The notes: generated from the letters alone by a model not told the origin. Shown: positions 1-13,509, counted from the first letter of the stretch. The stretch: DNA of 64,000 nucleotides from Heterostelium album PN500 (GCF_000004825.1 NW_008805100.1:124001-188000), one strand, 5' to 3'. A program made the numbers and translations.

Positions 1-14
1 GTTTCTTGTTTTAG

Positions 15-95
15 ACCACAGATGTATCATCATTGGGTGACGACTCTTCAATAGTTATTAATTATTTAACTTGGTATATCCAAAGTCTATCCTGA
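15..95 (+). CDS. possible last exon of a gene entering from the left
   Basis: A pyrimidine-rich stretch ending in AG at 13-14 looks like a splice acceptor. It is followed by 26 open codons and a TGA at 93-95. The translation is balanced rather than low-complexity, which fits the tail of a gene that begins before the window. TGA is an unusual stop here, since almost every other gene in the window ends in TAA, and the stretch is short. I see no domain. It could be chance. Confidence 0.22.
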   Translation, partial: TTDVSSLGDDSSIVINYLTWYIQSLS

Positions 96-373
96 TTTTG
101 TAAGTATTTATTTCCAACTTTAATGACTTATCTCAGGTCTTTGAGAATACACATATATCATGGAGATTATTATTTTAACTCTCTCCAAAAAAAAAGTTCT
201 ATTGATATTTAGGAAATTTTAATTTGAAAATCTTCCAATATCTAGATTTGAAATAAAAAACTTATTAATGATCTAAAATAGTATCCTGATTTATGAATTC
301 TATTTATTAAAGTATTTGGCTTTCATATTTGTTCAAACCAATTATTTATATTTTTTTATTAAAAAAAAAAAAA

Positions 374-1529
374 ATGAAATTAACATTTAATATTTCAATT
401 CTTATAGTATTATTATCCATTTTAAATGTAATTTGAAAATATAGATATTTTTTAATAAGTATCATTTTATTAATATATTAAATAAAAACTCCAGGTGGTA
501 CACTCAGCTGAATTAAATATTGGACAATATATTATGGTTGCCAAAAATGAGCAATTTATTTCTATTAACACCACTGATGGCACTATAATAAAGAATGTCA
601 ATATGGCAGCACCATTCTTGTTCTTTCATGGATTTTTATCTGGAAATTCAGAGGATAATACTATGTTATTGTTAGTTACCGATTTTGATCTTGGTCAGGA
701 TTTAGTAGTGGAGTATTCCATCAATGTAAGTAGAACACCTATTTTTCATTTAAAAATTTTTAATAGTATTAATAAAAGAATAATTTAGAATAATACTTTT
801 ACAGAGGTTATGGGTTTGAATTATACTTTTACAGGTACACAAAATCCTCAATACTTTGCCTATGATCCAGTTTATCAATTAGCTGCTATTCCAGACTTGA
901 ATTTAATGGTTAGTCATCCAAATCTTACTGTTTTCATATGGGACTTTAAAAATCAAGAATTGTAAGTTTTTTAACTGATTGATACTGTGGATAAATAGTT
1001 ACTAATAAAATTATATAGTTTATCGATTTCACTTCCAACTGGACCATTGAAACAACGTTCGAAATACCCAGTCGGTTCATATGATCCAACGACAGGTGAC
1101 TACCATATTATCTATGAACCGATTACATCATTGGGTACCTATTACATAGTTTTCAACCTGTGGAGTAAATCCATTGTCCAGGAGCCAATTTTCTTTAATG
1201 GTTTCGTTATGAAAACTCCACAAATCGTTTACTTTGACAATCAAGTATTCTTTATTGATTTGTGTCAAAAATGTAACTATACGATTTACAATGTATCGAT
1301 TGCAACTGCAACCACACAAATCATCTATACAGTACCAAATCGTTTCCCAGCATATATTTTCTCAAGTACTCTTGGTGTAAAAGGAAGCACAATTGTTTTG
1401 TTTTCTTCTCTTAATGGTGAAGAGTATACAACAACTGTTATTGATCTTGCTACCCAAGATGTTCATATATCACCAGCTGTCAAAATGATTCTTCCAATCA
1501 GATTTGAATGGATAAGTGCTGGATTTTAA
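374..1529 (+). CDS. secreted protein of unknown function, 4 exons, 316 aa
   Basis: Exons 374-427, 495-725, 807-961 and 1019-1529 join with matching phases and total 951 bases (316 codons plus TAA). The N-terminus is Met-Lys followed by a run of Ile/Leu/Val and a small-residue region near residue 20, so it looks like a signal peptide. No C-terminal membrane segment is visible. The body is rich in alternating hydrophobic and polar strands (for example residues 28-60 and 170-300), which suggests an all-beta fold, possibly propeller-like; that is inference. It contains a few NxT/NxS sites and a CxxC near residue 225. The gene converges tail-to-tail with the large secreted protein gene at 1628. 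I do not recognise a family. Exon borders are well supported; the function is unknown. Confidence 0.72.
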
Positions 1530-1627
1530 TATTTTTCAATAAACTCTAAATCTTTTTTTATTATTATTAATAATTTCAATAATTTCCATTCAATTAGGAC
1601 AAAGGTTGCATTACACTTGTTTCATTG

Positions 1628-4600
1628 TTATGAGTTTATTTGATTTGTAGTGTAGATTTTATAGTTACCAGCACCCAATCCTAATAATGGTGGTGAGGAA
1701 TTAACTGATCCATCTGGAGGAAGAGGATCACCTCTCATATCAGGATAGTTCGATACAACCAGTCGCTTTAGATATTTATATCTGAATGGAGAGTCAGGGA
1801 AATTTCTTGGGTCAAAAGATGATAGCACCACAATAGATGTGCCGTCATCGATTTGCATCGTCAATTTACAACCAATCTGTGGTTTGATATAGGTTGTTAT
1901 ACCATTGGCATTGCTAAATGAGTAATCACCACTTTGATACGATACATATTTATCAGTTGCATTTAAATAGATGAAAGCTCCATTACATGATGCATCTATT
2001 TAAGTGTAGAATTAATATTAATATTATTAAAATAGAATTTTGGTGTTATAGTTAATATGTATTTTACTTACACCTAACAATGAATTGTAAATCTTCTTTT
2101 GCAAACGGTTGAACTTGGGAGTAAGAACCAGAGTTGACACCTACATTCCAATTGGAGTTTAGTTGTCTTGGAATTGAACGGCAATAACAAAACCATGAAC
2201 AACTGAATGAAGTGTAAGCGAATGGTGGTATAACATTCGTATTAATTGGATAGGTTTTAGATCCACTTGTTCCATTCCATATTTGTGCTCCCATACATTT
2301 AGATGCTGAAATAAAAAGTGTTAACATATTATAATTGTTTTGTTTTTTTTTTGTTAATGATTAATTAATAACTTACAAAGATATGTAAATTGATAAATAA
2401 AAGGTAGAGAATTTCCAAATCTGAAATCAATGAAACCTTGTTCCGACGGTGGATATTGGAAGGATGATAAACATGCTATCTTGGTGTCACTTATGAATGA
2501 AAGAAGTTGACAGAAGTAACCATCTACCAGAATGGTTGAGTTGCCTGCCATTCCTGCAGGTGGGAAGTTGTATCCGTTTATCACCAATTCGTTGGCTGGT
2601 AGATGTGATGGATGTTTGGAGAAACCAGTTACGGTTGGTGGTGCCCGTTTCATATTGTAATACTGATACATCGGTGTTGGCGTGTAAGATATTGTTATTG
2701 TACATTGATTGATACCACTGAGTACGGGACACACTAGTTTCTGACCGGAAAGTTGACAATTTGTTATAAGAGAGCAAATTCTAATCTGTGGAATTCTGAA
2801 AGACCAATTGTTAATAAAAAAGGTTCCACCCATTGTCGGAACAACCAAATTATTCTCCAGTAGAAAATCTGAAAAGATATCGATTTTAGAGATTACAGGA
2901 GGTGGATAAACTGTTCGGGTAGCCTGATATAAAACCGGTGTTGGAATATAAATAGCAACGGACATATCGCTGTTGACTGTGAACGTTTTGATTTTTCCAT
3001 CCCAGCTGACTGGCAGATTTCTGAGGTAGATTTGGTCGAATGTGCCAACCGGTAGAGTTAGCGTTGAACCTGTCGTTACCCTATCCAAACTATCGTAAAA
3101 CGTTTGAGATGGAGCACCTGGAACATATTGGAAGAATGGACAATTGTATTGGAATACCAATGCATCGTTTGAACTTGTCACTGTATGAATGAAATTGTTA
3201 ACGACCGGAAGAACATTTGGAACTTGGCCAGTGTTGAATGAAATGATATTTGTCATTGTTACATCTACAATATAATTGGCAGCACCACTATAAGCTGAAT
3301 AAGCGAGCGATCCATCCTTTAGAGTATGTGTCAGAGTCACTATGGTGTTTGGTAACTGAAGGTTTGCCGGTTCATTCAATATATTATCGAGATTACTATC
3401 AACGTATAATACCAATTGAATCTTGTATTTATAACGAATTCTGACTTGATCGGATGTCGGATATTCCACTGTACAATTGTCAAATCTAGCATCTAATGGT
3501 TTCATTGTACACGATTGATTGGATGCACTGTTACACCAGCCATAACTAGACAGACTAAATGTTCCATATTGGAGAGTAAGTTTATTTTCGGCACCTGACA
3601 GAATGATACCATTACATCCTTTCCAATTGAATTTCAAAAGACCGACATCAATCAATTTTGTTGCAGTACCAACTTTAAAGTAGATGGTAGTAGGTAAAAA
3701 GTGAGTTGAAATCGTATTGATTGTCAATGAATAACTACCACTGACAATACTGGGTAGATAATAATTTCCATTTGCATCGGATGTTGTAACAGTACTACCG
3801 TTTATCTTTATAACAACACCAGAAATTCCAATTTCACCAATATCTTTAATATTATTTCCATTTAAATCTTCATAAACTGTACCTTGAACATTTATAGCTT
3901 TTTTAGAAAGAAAAATATTCAAGTTAATAAAAATTAGTTTAAAAATATATTTCAGAAAAGTAAATAATTACGCTCATATGAATATTTATATTCTGGATAT
4001 GGAAAATATTTCTTTAAATACATAGATGTCATTGAAATTTGAACAGCTCCAGAACCTGGTGGAATATTACAAACTATTTTAGAACTATCTGATAATTTTA
4101 CTCCACAAGATAATTGATTTGCTAAATATGAATATTTTGAATAAAGTTAGTTATTTAAATTAATTATGTTGGTATTCATTTTCTACTTACTAAATAAAGG
4201 TGAACCAAAATAAAATAATGGAGTATTTAAATATGGACTAAAGAATTCAACAGATTGTCCAGCTTGATTAAGCGAGATCAGAGAACTGAACATTGAAAGA
4301 TATGCTACTTCAATGAGTACATTGGAGACTGGAGTGATTGGTATCTTAGTGTTTGAAGTGGTTTGTAATACAACGGAATCAATACTCTCGGATGAATAGA
4401 ATGTAATTCCAATAGAATTTGTAAAACCATTCAATGATGTAATACTGGTGTTATTCCAACCCATCTTCGTTAGAGTATTTACATCGTATTTACCAACCGG
4501 TAGTGTAAGCATTGTTCCAGTAGGGCTGTATAGTATGACTGGTCTAATCGATGAATACACCCAGTTGAAGAGTCCGAAAGAATCAGAGAATGATTGAGTA

Positions 4601-7600
4601 ACATTGTAAGTCTTGGCATTAACTATCGTATAGAGATTGGGTTGTACTATTTCCAAATAGATATCAAGCAGACCTTGTTTAACAAACAATGAATAGCTAC
4701 CGGTTTCCAAACCAACATTATAGGTGATACCATCAGTTGACGAAGTGTAATAAAGAAAAACACTGAATGGCGGTGGTGACATTTCAAATCCTTCTTTTTG
4801 ACCATTCAAATTACTATCCATATAAAATGAAAAACTAACTTGATAACCAATTTCCATAAGTGAAATATCATTATCTATTGTTAAAATACAGTTAGTTGGT
4901 GACTAAGAATTATTGAAAATAAATAACATGTTAATAATGATATAATAAAGATTGTGGAATTCAACTATTTTTATACTACTTACATAAATATATGATAAAG
5001 GATATAAACAATTTTGAGAATTATAACAAATTCCATAGTTTAGTAAATTAACTTGTCCGTATTGAAGGGTAACCGTTGTAGTTTGGTCGTTTGTCAAATA
5101 ATATCCAACACAACCTTTTCCACTTAATATCCAAACTGGAATGTCAATATGATTGGTTAGAGAAACAATTTCTAACAAATAGTTGTTTAGAGGTGTTATA
5201 TATTGGGAATTGGGTTGAATATTTATACTATAAATATCCTCTGGTATATTTACTGTAAGGGAACCAGTGATTATCTGATAAACGAATTGACGTGAAGGAT
5301 TGGTTGTGGATGTCAAAGTAACAGCACCAGAAACACCCATTTCATTCGATTGATGAATATTATCTAAATTGGAATCTTGAAAAAGAGTAATAATCAAATT
5401 CGAATAGACCACTGTAGATAGAGAATTTGATGGTCTTTCACCAATTACAACTTGAACCGATTGATATCCGTTTTGAATTGGATTGACATTCGTAATGACA
5501 ATGGTTGTTTCATTAACGAATGTATTGTAATAGTTGGTCTTCTGGTTTTGGTAATTGGTGAATTGTATCCAGCAGGTTGCATCTTGTGTTACTGTCGATG
5601 GAATGAAATTGGTACCACCGATGGTTATGCTATTATCGCTTGGTTTGTATTGGTATGAATGTATAGTCGGAGCTTGATATGCAAATATCGTGGTCGTGTT
5701 AACATTGTCACCAGAGACAATAGTTAAATCAAGTGAATATTGGAATCCTTCAGGTACTGGACATTCCATAAACACATTGAAAGAGTAACAATCGATGGAT
5801 ATTGAATCCAATTTGGTCGAGTTGATATCATCGAAAGAACTACCGAATCCACTACCTCGGAATTGCATTAAACCACCGGTGGTTGGAATGAGCGCTGAAT
5901 TTGAGCCAATCGATGGTGCAGAATAACTAAAATAGCTGCTGGATACTGTTGGAACGATATTATTTGAGACTTGTACCGATACATATTGTTTAGATGAACC
6001 TGCACCAAATGGAATGCTACAGCTAATGGAAGTATCAGAGATACTGACAATTGGACATGATGATGTTCCAATCGATACTGAAACCAATGATGAATTCTGT
6101 CCGAAACCTGAACCTTGAACAGATAACAAACCAAAAGGTGTTCCAATACTTGGTGAAAAAGTTGAGATTGTCGGTGGTTGATATGAGAACCTTAATGATT
6201 GAATTCCATTAATAGAATTAATCTTATTTCCATTCATATAAACTGATAAAAAGCTATGATTAAATTCAATTAATTAGTAAATGGAATTATATATTATAAT
6301 GATCAATAAATTAAATAATATTTACAAGTTTGTTCCTGTTCCGGCTGGAATACTACAAATAATAATTGTATGATCAACTTTAATGATTGTTATGTTTTGC
6401 TGAACATCATCAATGTTTACAATTATATTTGAAATAAGATTTCCAAAGTTTTCTCCATATATTGTTATATTACTTCCAGTGGTTGGAATTAAATTTGGAC
6501 TTATTGATTCAATTATTGGTTCTATAGAATTAAGAAATATGAAATTAGTTAATTAGATAAGTTAAACAAAACATATTTTAAACTTACCAAAATAAGAAAA
6601 AATGAATGGATAACTTTGACAATCATAATTATCTGTTGTTGGATCATAAAGTTGAATGGAAAGGTCTACTCCTGATGATGGTGGAACTACACATTTAATA
6701 AATGTTGAATTGATATAGATTGTTTGTAAACATTGATAGTCTCCAATGGATGCCTCTATTCCATGAGAAAAATGATAACCAACTATATCTATTGAATAGT
6801 TGCCACTTGTTGATCCATTGGTTTGAGAGATATAATTGATAATAGGTCCGGTTACATTACACATTTGGTCAATGAATTGATACAGATCATCGGAACGATA
6901 GTTTACCAATTGAACGTCACAAATTCGGTTTCTAAATGTTGCGTATAAAATACCGCTGTATTGCTCGGATAGTCCTGGAATTATCTTTGGCGAGTAATAA
7001 ACTTGTAAATCTGAATCTGAATTGGAGTCATTTCCATTTAGCAGTTCACTTGAATCCACCAGTGACTCTATCAAATCGGTTAGAGTTACCAGAGTGAGTG
7101 GATCACATACCTTTCTTGTAGAATTGGTGAGGTAACATAGTCTGATTTTATCGGTCGGTTGATCTTGGAAAATGATATCGAAATACAACAACAGATTGTT
7201 GGATGACAAAGAATTCAATGGAATCTCCAAAAGTACTTGAATTGCCTGACTGGAGTTAGTGTATGGAGTTGGTGTAAACCATTGTTGTATTGCATTGGTA
7301 ACATTATTAACTTGTTGTTGATTGAGACTATAGATTTGGTAACTCGTAAAATATCCAGGTGTAACAAGTAAATCTATTAAATTGTCATAGGAATAGGTAT
7401 TGACAATTGGTGTTGAGGTTGTTGTAGTTGTTAATCTTCGTTTGTTTTGTACCATTAAATCGAAAAACATTTCACCATTGTAATACAAGATGTTTTGATT
7501 GACTGGAACTTGAAGGGTTGGATCGAAACTAGCATAAAGTGTTTGAATGGTCTGTGCATATTCAACTTTATCCAAAATGGACTGCCACTTTATCATATTA

Positions 7601-10600
7601 TTAGAGTTCATATCACTAAAGAATGCTGAGGTGAAAGGATCCTGAGGACATAGTTTCTCATCATTATTACTATCGATCCAATCCCAAACAGTGGCAGCAT
7701 ACCAGAATGCTGATGGTGGCGGATTATTGGCTGGCATACCCTCCAAATCATAAGCAATAATATTATTATTATTCTCTGGATTTGAAACAAAACATTGATC
7801 TACAAATGATGATTGAACACCATACATTTCCTAAAATTAGTTAATTTAGTTATTAGTTGCTAGTTATTATTTAGTTGTTAATTATAAATTCATCTTACGT
7901 TGATAATAGTTTTAGATATTGCCCATGAAATTCCTTGGATGACAGCATCATCGACTTGAGGTAATGGCGATAATCCGAATGACCGATCAACAATAAACTC
8001 TTTGATTAGATACCAAGTGATTACAAATGCAACTTCATCTTTACAGTTGATGTTGTGAATGTAGAGTTGACCATTTTGGAGTGTTGTGAGTGTGTTTGGC
8101 TGTGCTGGAACCAGTTGAATAGAAACAATATCGGGTAGTAGATATTTTGTTTTGACATACTCTAAGTAATGACCAATGAATGCCATAGGATTGTTAGCAG
8201 GTGTAGTATACTGTAGGTAATTACTAAACATTAGAATATATTGGAATCCATAGTTGAATGGATATGGATTGGTGGCGAGTGTAGTTTCTACTCTTTGGGC
8301 ATTCTCACGGTTACATGGAGCAACAACCTGGTCACAACTATAAACATTGTAACTGTTGTCTTCCAATGCATACAGCTGTTTAACACTGATTGGATTATCA
8401 GTCATTATATTATGTGACCAAGTTTGATCCCATTCCATATGTAAGGACATGGCACGACGATAGATACCCATCTCTACTTGAAAGTGTGATTGCGTGTCTG
8501 CCACTCCATAGGTTCGTGGATAGGTTGAAACAGTCTGATAGTTTTGTCCTTTGTCAATGGAGAATACTTGTTGGATTTCAAAGAGCAGACCGGCAGGCAC
8601 CGGTGTTGCATCGCCAGAGAGAATCTTCATGTGCATTGTTGCCCATGTCATCCAAGGAGGGAAATAGTAACTTCCTTTCGATTGCACTGCAAAAGTATTT
8701 GCAGCCGAATCGATAGGTATCACATTTGAATACCGTGCAACTCTGTTCGAGAAGAAGTTAACGAGATTCGGATGATTTAGACAAGTGTAACCTCCTCCAC
8801 GTTCACCTTGGTGATTATGTCGGTTGAGATCACCCGAACAAAAGATATTATCATAGCGATCCGGTGAGTAAGGTTGAGCGTACATGTTATATACCAACTT
8901 GGAATGATCGGAATCAGCACGATTCGTAAGATCTTCAACGTTCTCTGCAAGATCTACGTCATGCAGAGTATACTCAACATTCGCCATTATCTTTTGATAT
9001 TCCAACGTCTGATATTGTCTTCTCGTTCCACCTAAATCCAAAGTCTGAATGAAAAACGGTCGTTTTGTTGCTGCATTTTGATTGAACTTCTCTACCATCC
9101 GCTCCGAGAGATCTATACCGTTGGTGATAAACGTCGGATTGGTATTTGGAATCATGAAAGCAACTGCATTCGCCGACATCACTGGAACATTCGATTCCTT
9201 ATATTCATTTGTAGTTTTCGAAAACATATCCAACTTTGTAGCTCCTTTCGTATAGAATTCAGACCACCACCAACAATATTGATATAGATTACCTTTTGCT
9301 TTTATTTGATTATCACAATTCTATAAAGAATTTTATAAGTCGTCAAAAGAAATACTATTATTATCACTACTGATTATTACTTACTTTCAAAATTTGTAAT
9401 GTTATAGAATTATCGGTTGTTAATAGATCATCCAATTTCTGAAAGGTACCTTTCACTGCATTGTTTACGACTTGATAGATCATTGGATAGTTCTGTGCAA
9501 TGAATGCAGAGATATAGTTGATTCCGGTGAAGATTGGTGTGTTTGGATCGAATGGACCGAATGTATAGCAAAAGAAATGTTGATTGAGTGTAGCATCACC
9601 CAACCAGAATTGTGACCGGATATCGTAGTATTCGTAGGGCGGATTACCAGGATTACCGTATTTAGTTGGTGGATTCAATCCGTTGTAGGTGAACGCTGGC
9701 CAATACGGTTGAGAATGAGTGATGTGAATGCCAGAACCAGTGACATGATCGTAGATAACAATACCTTTGGTATGACCGAAATCGGAGCCTCGTGAGAATA
9801 TCTTGTGGCCGGCAAGCGGATCGTCCGAGACCAGCACTTTGACACCGTCGTTCGGTCTACGCATACCGTTTTGATCGTTATAGAAGATGTATGAATAACC
9901 GTAGCGAATCTGGTCGAATGTCGCTGCCAGTGGAGAGAGTTCAGCGTTGGTATCTGTCAATCCTTTGTAACGAGCAACACTACGGTCATAGAGATTATCA
10001 ACATAGAGATAGTTGTCTTTCAAATTATCGGGGGTTTTCGAACTGAATTTATATTTGAAGGTGAACCACCAATCGACAGGAGGATTGGTTGCCAACCGGT
10101 TGTTCCTACCTAGACATGACAAACCGTAGAATGACAATGTGATACCATTCGATAGTAAACCCTCACCATACGATACTGTTACAGTAAACTCTGTTTCATA
10201 GGCAGATTTGACGTCACAGGTAATGGTTCCACCAACAACCAAGACATTTTCACATTCATATCGGATTGCATTCTGTGTTATTGGATCAACACCATCAAGG
10301 TAGATAGTCGGTGATACTCCATTGATAAAGTTTGAACCTCTAATTGTTATCGGTGTAACGATGGCACTTGCCGAATTAATATTGATGAACGACGGTGTGA
10401 AACGAGCTAATCTTGGCGATAGAAAGAATATTATCGGTTCGAAATCGACATAGGTAATAGGTATTTTTGTATCGGGAATATTGACACCAACCCATTTCAT
10501 CATAACATCATATTGACCTGCTGCATTGGCAGGTATGGTAACTTGTAACTTTACATAGGCAACCGTTCCAATCATAATATTACTTGATACCACTGGTAAC

Positions 10601-11820
10601 ATATTAACTGGTAGCACACCTGAGAAATAGAATTGTGGTACTTGATTGACACCTCTTGTATAAACAGACATCGATCCACCTGTATTTATAAATATTCTAT
10701 TTGCAGTGATAGATGGATCTTTGATAATAGCGACGCGATTAATAACAAAGTTAGTTGATAATATTATCTTATTGTTACTTACGATAATCAACATTCAATT
10801 GATAGATATCAGCTGGTGCCGGATAGAATGGTAGATTAACAGTGACTTGGTAAACATTTGGAATTGATTCATCAATTTGACAAGTGAATGAGGTATCTGT
10901 TTGAACACCAACCAAATAACAATTCTTACCGTTCATAACAACACCAGGTAATATACCAACACCCATATTGAAACCTAATCCATCGATTTTCAAAGTTGGT
11001 TGGTTAACAAAATCAACAACCGTTATACTTGTTACAGTTGGTTCTATTTAAAGAAAAAAGGGTATTATTAATGATAATTGTTGTTGATAGCTATAATAAT
11101 AATAATTCATAATTATTACTTACGAATTACATTGATCGCAAATACTTTTGGTGGTGAAAATAGATTCAATGTATTTCCTTGAAATATATAGGTATAGGCA
11201 CCGATCGGTAGGTTATTTGGAATGGTTAACAATAGTTTTTGAGCATCGTTTGGATCGGCTTGTGGCGCAATAGGAAATTGATTGAAACCATTGGAAAATA
11301 AAATTGTTTCTATACCTTTTACCACCTCAGCTGTGAAACTAACCGTTGTAGATGGAACCAATTGTAATGGAAATGTTTTTATAACCGGTTCTATATACAA
11401 TCATATTTAGATGTTAAACAATTGTTTATATTTATGAAATGAAATGAAATTTTGTTTACCTTGAATATAAGAAGCTGTTTGTGCACCTAATTTGATATCG
11501 TAGGTACCAACGAAACTCATTGGGCATTCCGCAATCAACTTGTGAATGACACCGTGTCTCGAAATAAAGAGTTGTGAACAAACGATCGGATTGACAAAAC
11601 CATTGATGGTAATGGAAACTAAGAGACTTCCTGGTATATTGTTATAGATACCGATATCCAGCTCGGACTCTACGAAAAACCATTGACTACCAGGAATTGG
11701 ATTGACCTTTTGTGCTGTGGCAACTTTAAATGTTAACTTTGCATCAACAGCAACAAAAAAACCTGTAATTAAAACAAACAACAATATTATTATTGTTGTT
11801 GTTGGTCTTAAAGTAATCAT
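1628..11820 (-). CDS. giant secreted DNase II / IPT-TIG / Cna-B-like multidomain protein, 13 exons, 3109 aa
   Basis: Exons on the minus strand: 11820-11460, 11390-11124, 11044-10793, 10718-9385, 9320-7899, 7830-6588, 6521-6326, 6253-4984, 4902-4191, 4121-3972, 3897-2377, 2305-2072, 1995-1628. All phases match and the total is 9330 bases. Residues 1-27 form a signal peptide. Ig/TIG-like modules fill about 120-490. A complete DNase II domain spans about 493-935. About 935-1540 has no match I know. TIG modules follow at about 1548-1900, with SdrD/Cna-B-like strands showing the pattern D-S-N-L-D-N or D-L-N-G-N near 1990, 2130, 2410 and 2540, and a further TIG near 2830-2900. I see no transmembrane segment or GPI signal, so it is probably released or matrix-bound. 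Most introns are phase 1 and sit at module edges, as expected for a mosaic built by exon shuffling. The likely role is extracellular DNA degradation tied to adhesion; that part is inference. Confidence 0.85.
8730..10122 (-). other. DNase II catalytic domain inside the giant secreted protein
   Basis: The domain covers protein residues about 493-935 and is split by the intron at 9384-9321. Diagnostic blocks of the DNase II family appear in order: a V-D-W start near 507, YNDQ at 573-576, the first HxK motif GHTKG with His at 609, then the paired strand ending H-S-Q-P, a C-x-T-F strand near 677, the second HxK motif DHSK with His at 877, GDLNR near 901, and RGGGYTC at 912-918. Family knowledge: the two HxK motifs form the metal-independent, acid-active phosphodiesterase site, so both catalytic halves are intact. 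The domain is somewhat longer than the usual 350-360 residues, mainly from inserts before the second HxK motif. Confidence 0.88.
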
Positions 11821-11976
11821 AATACTCTTTTATTATTATCACAACTATTTTCTTATTCTTTATTTTTTTAATTGGTTAATTGAATAATTGTTTATTAATA
11901 AATGATTTATTGATTGATAGATTGATTTGTTTGATTCTCTTGCCTATCGACTAATAATTTCATAGATACATTTCAA

Positions 11977-12024
11977 GTGAAGCGACTGACTTGCACCAAT
12001 CAAACGAAAAGGTACTCGCTTCAC
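11977..12024. repeat. 9-bp inverted repeat with 30-bp spacer
   Basis: GTGAAGCGA at 11977-11985 is matched by its reverse complement TCGCTTCAC at 12016-12024. It lies between the divergent giant-protein and SMR genes. A related TTCAAGTGAA sequence occurs both here (about 11973) and at about 13338 on the other side of the SMR gene. It may be a regulator site or a small hairpin; no function is shown. Confidence 0.4.
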
Positions 12025-12300
12025 ATATCTGCTGAGGTTTTATTATTGGGCTAGTTGAAAGGCATGTTATTAAAGTGATTAGATCTACATTTATCATCTT
12101 TTAGGTTGAACAAAAAAAAGAAGATCTGTTTTTTTTTAAAAAATAAAAAATCGTTTGAACATTTTCTTTTCTTTGAATTAAAACATAAACAAACAAATAA
12201 ATAATTAAATAATTAAATAAAAAAAGTGTGTTTTTGAAAAACAAAAAAAAATTATCTATATTTATTTTAATTATTTTAATTGATCTTTTAAAAGATAATT

Positions 12301-12379
12301 TAATCAGTCATCACACAAATGGAGAGTTATGTCATAAAACAACCATTTTAAAATGGGGAAAGTTGTTGTGTGCTGATTA
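12301..12379. repeat. imperfect hairpin enclosing a 14-bp palindrome
   Basis: TAATCAG (12301-12307) and CACACAA (12312-12318) pair with the contiguous arm 12366-12379, leaving a 4-base bulge. Inside the loop, 12343-12356 is a perfect palindrome (CCATTTTAAAATGG). The structure sits about 160 bases upstream of the SMR start codon in the 720-bp divergent region 11821-12541. The rest of that region is A/T runs, plus a CCACACCC box near 12414. Possible readings are a promoter element or a small structured RNA. Confidence 0.45.
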
Positions 12380-12541
12380 AAATAAAACTTAAAACAGTCA
12401 GTGTTAGTGTACCACACCCAATGCAAAGTTGTTTTATTCTTTTTCACATTATTCTTTTTCACTTTATTATTATTTTTATAATTATAGCAATACCTACGAG
12501 AGATATATATTTATATATATAAAAACAACCAATTTTCAAAG

Positions 12542-13098
12542 ATGTTTGCAATTGCAGCGGGTGCAGCATTCCTATATGCAGCCTATATGTTCATTAGAAA
12601 CATATGGGTTACCAAAGAAGATTTAAAGGATGACGATAGTGTAGATCGATTACATCGGAAACTAGACGACGAAATTGCGAAATTGAAACAAAGAAAACAA
12701 TACAAGTTAATTGATCAAACTGTAGCTGATACTTGTCAACAGATATTCGATTTAAAGTAATATTTTTAACTTGTATTTATATAGCTTTTATAGTTTCGAT
12801 TTTATTAATATTCTTCTTTCTACTTTCTTCTTTATTATTATATAGTAATGAAGGTAGAAATAAAAGTGAAATTGATTTACATGGTCTATTTGTTAAACAA
12901 TCGATTGAATATTTGAAACAAAGAATACAACTATTGAAATCAAACGGATACAATGGTGAATTGTTAGTGATCACCGGTTTAGGTAATCATTCCTCTGGTG
13001 ATGCCAAGATAAAACCTGCAATAGAGAAATACCTATTGGATAACTGTTACTCTTTCGAAATTACTTCAAAAGGTGGTGCATATCTAGTTGATGTATAA
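12542..13098 (+). CDS. membrane-anchored SMR-domain protein, 155 aa
   Basis: Exons 12542-12756 and 12846-13098 join in phase 2 and give 155 residues. Residues 2-22 form one hydrophobic segment that looks like an N-terminal membrane anchor. A short charged helix follows (about 27-70). Residues about 75-155 are a Small MutS-Related domain: it opens with the I-D-L-H-G motif and contains I-T-G-L-G-N-H-S, which corresponds to the family's T-G-x-G-x-H-S loop. SMR domains act as nucleases or RNA-binding modules; the Leu-His-Gly and Gly-x-Gly loops are intact here. The membrane anchor together with a minimal SMR domain is compact. Which membrane it sits in cannot be told. Confidence 0.85.
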
Positions 13099-13509
13099 TC
13101 ACTCTGTAACTTTACATGTACAAACAAACAATTGTATTTTTATTTTTATTTAATAAAAACATTAAGATTTTAATCTATTCTATAATATTATATATATATT
13201 TTTAATCAGTTGCTTATAATGATGACAAGGTAATTTGAGTGATAAAATAATAGTAAGAAAAGATGAGATATATATTTAATCACTGCGCATTGATTGTTCG
13301 TGTAAGAAAGATTTTATTTATACTAATTTGATAATACACTTCAAGTGAACCTTTTTGCAACTGAGATGAAGGCTTCCAATAACATATATCACATCTAGTA
13401 AAATTTATTAATGTTTTTATTTAAAATGTAATTTTTAAAAGGATGGTAGATGAGAGATGTCTGTCAACATTCTTTTAATATATAATATCAAAAAAAAATA
13501 ATCATTTAG
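13099..13509. other. intergenic, no gene seen
   Basis: AT-rich spacer between the SMR gene and the decayed gene. It contains poly-A/T runs and the sequence CTTCAAGTGAA near 13338, also found upstream of the SMR gene. I see no open frame or RNA gene. Confidence 0.5.

Noticed and set aside
8390-8729. plus-strand open frames inside the giant protein gene
   Set aside because: They are opposite to the region just after the DNase II domain, which has an uninterrupted 13-exon structure.
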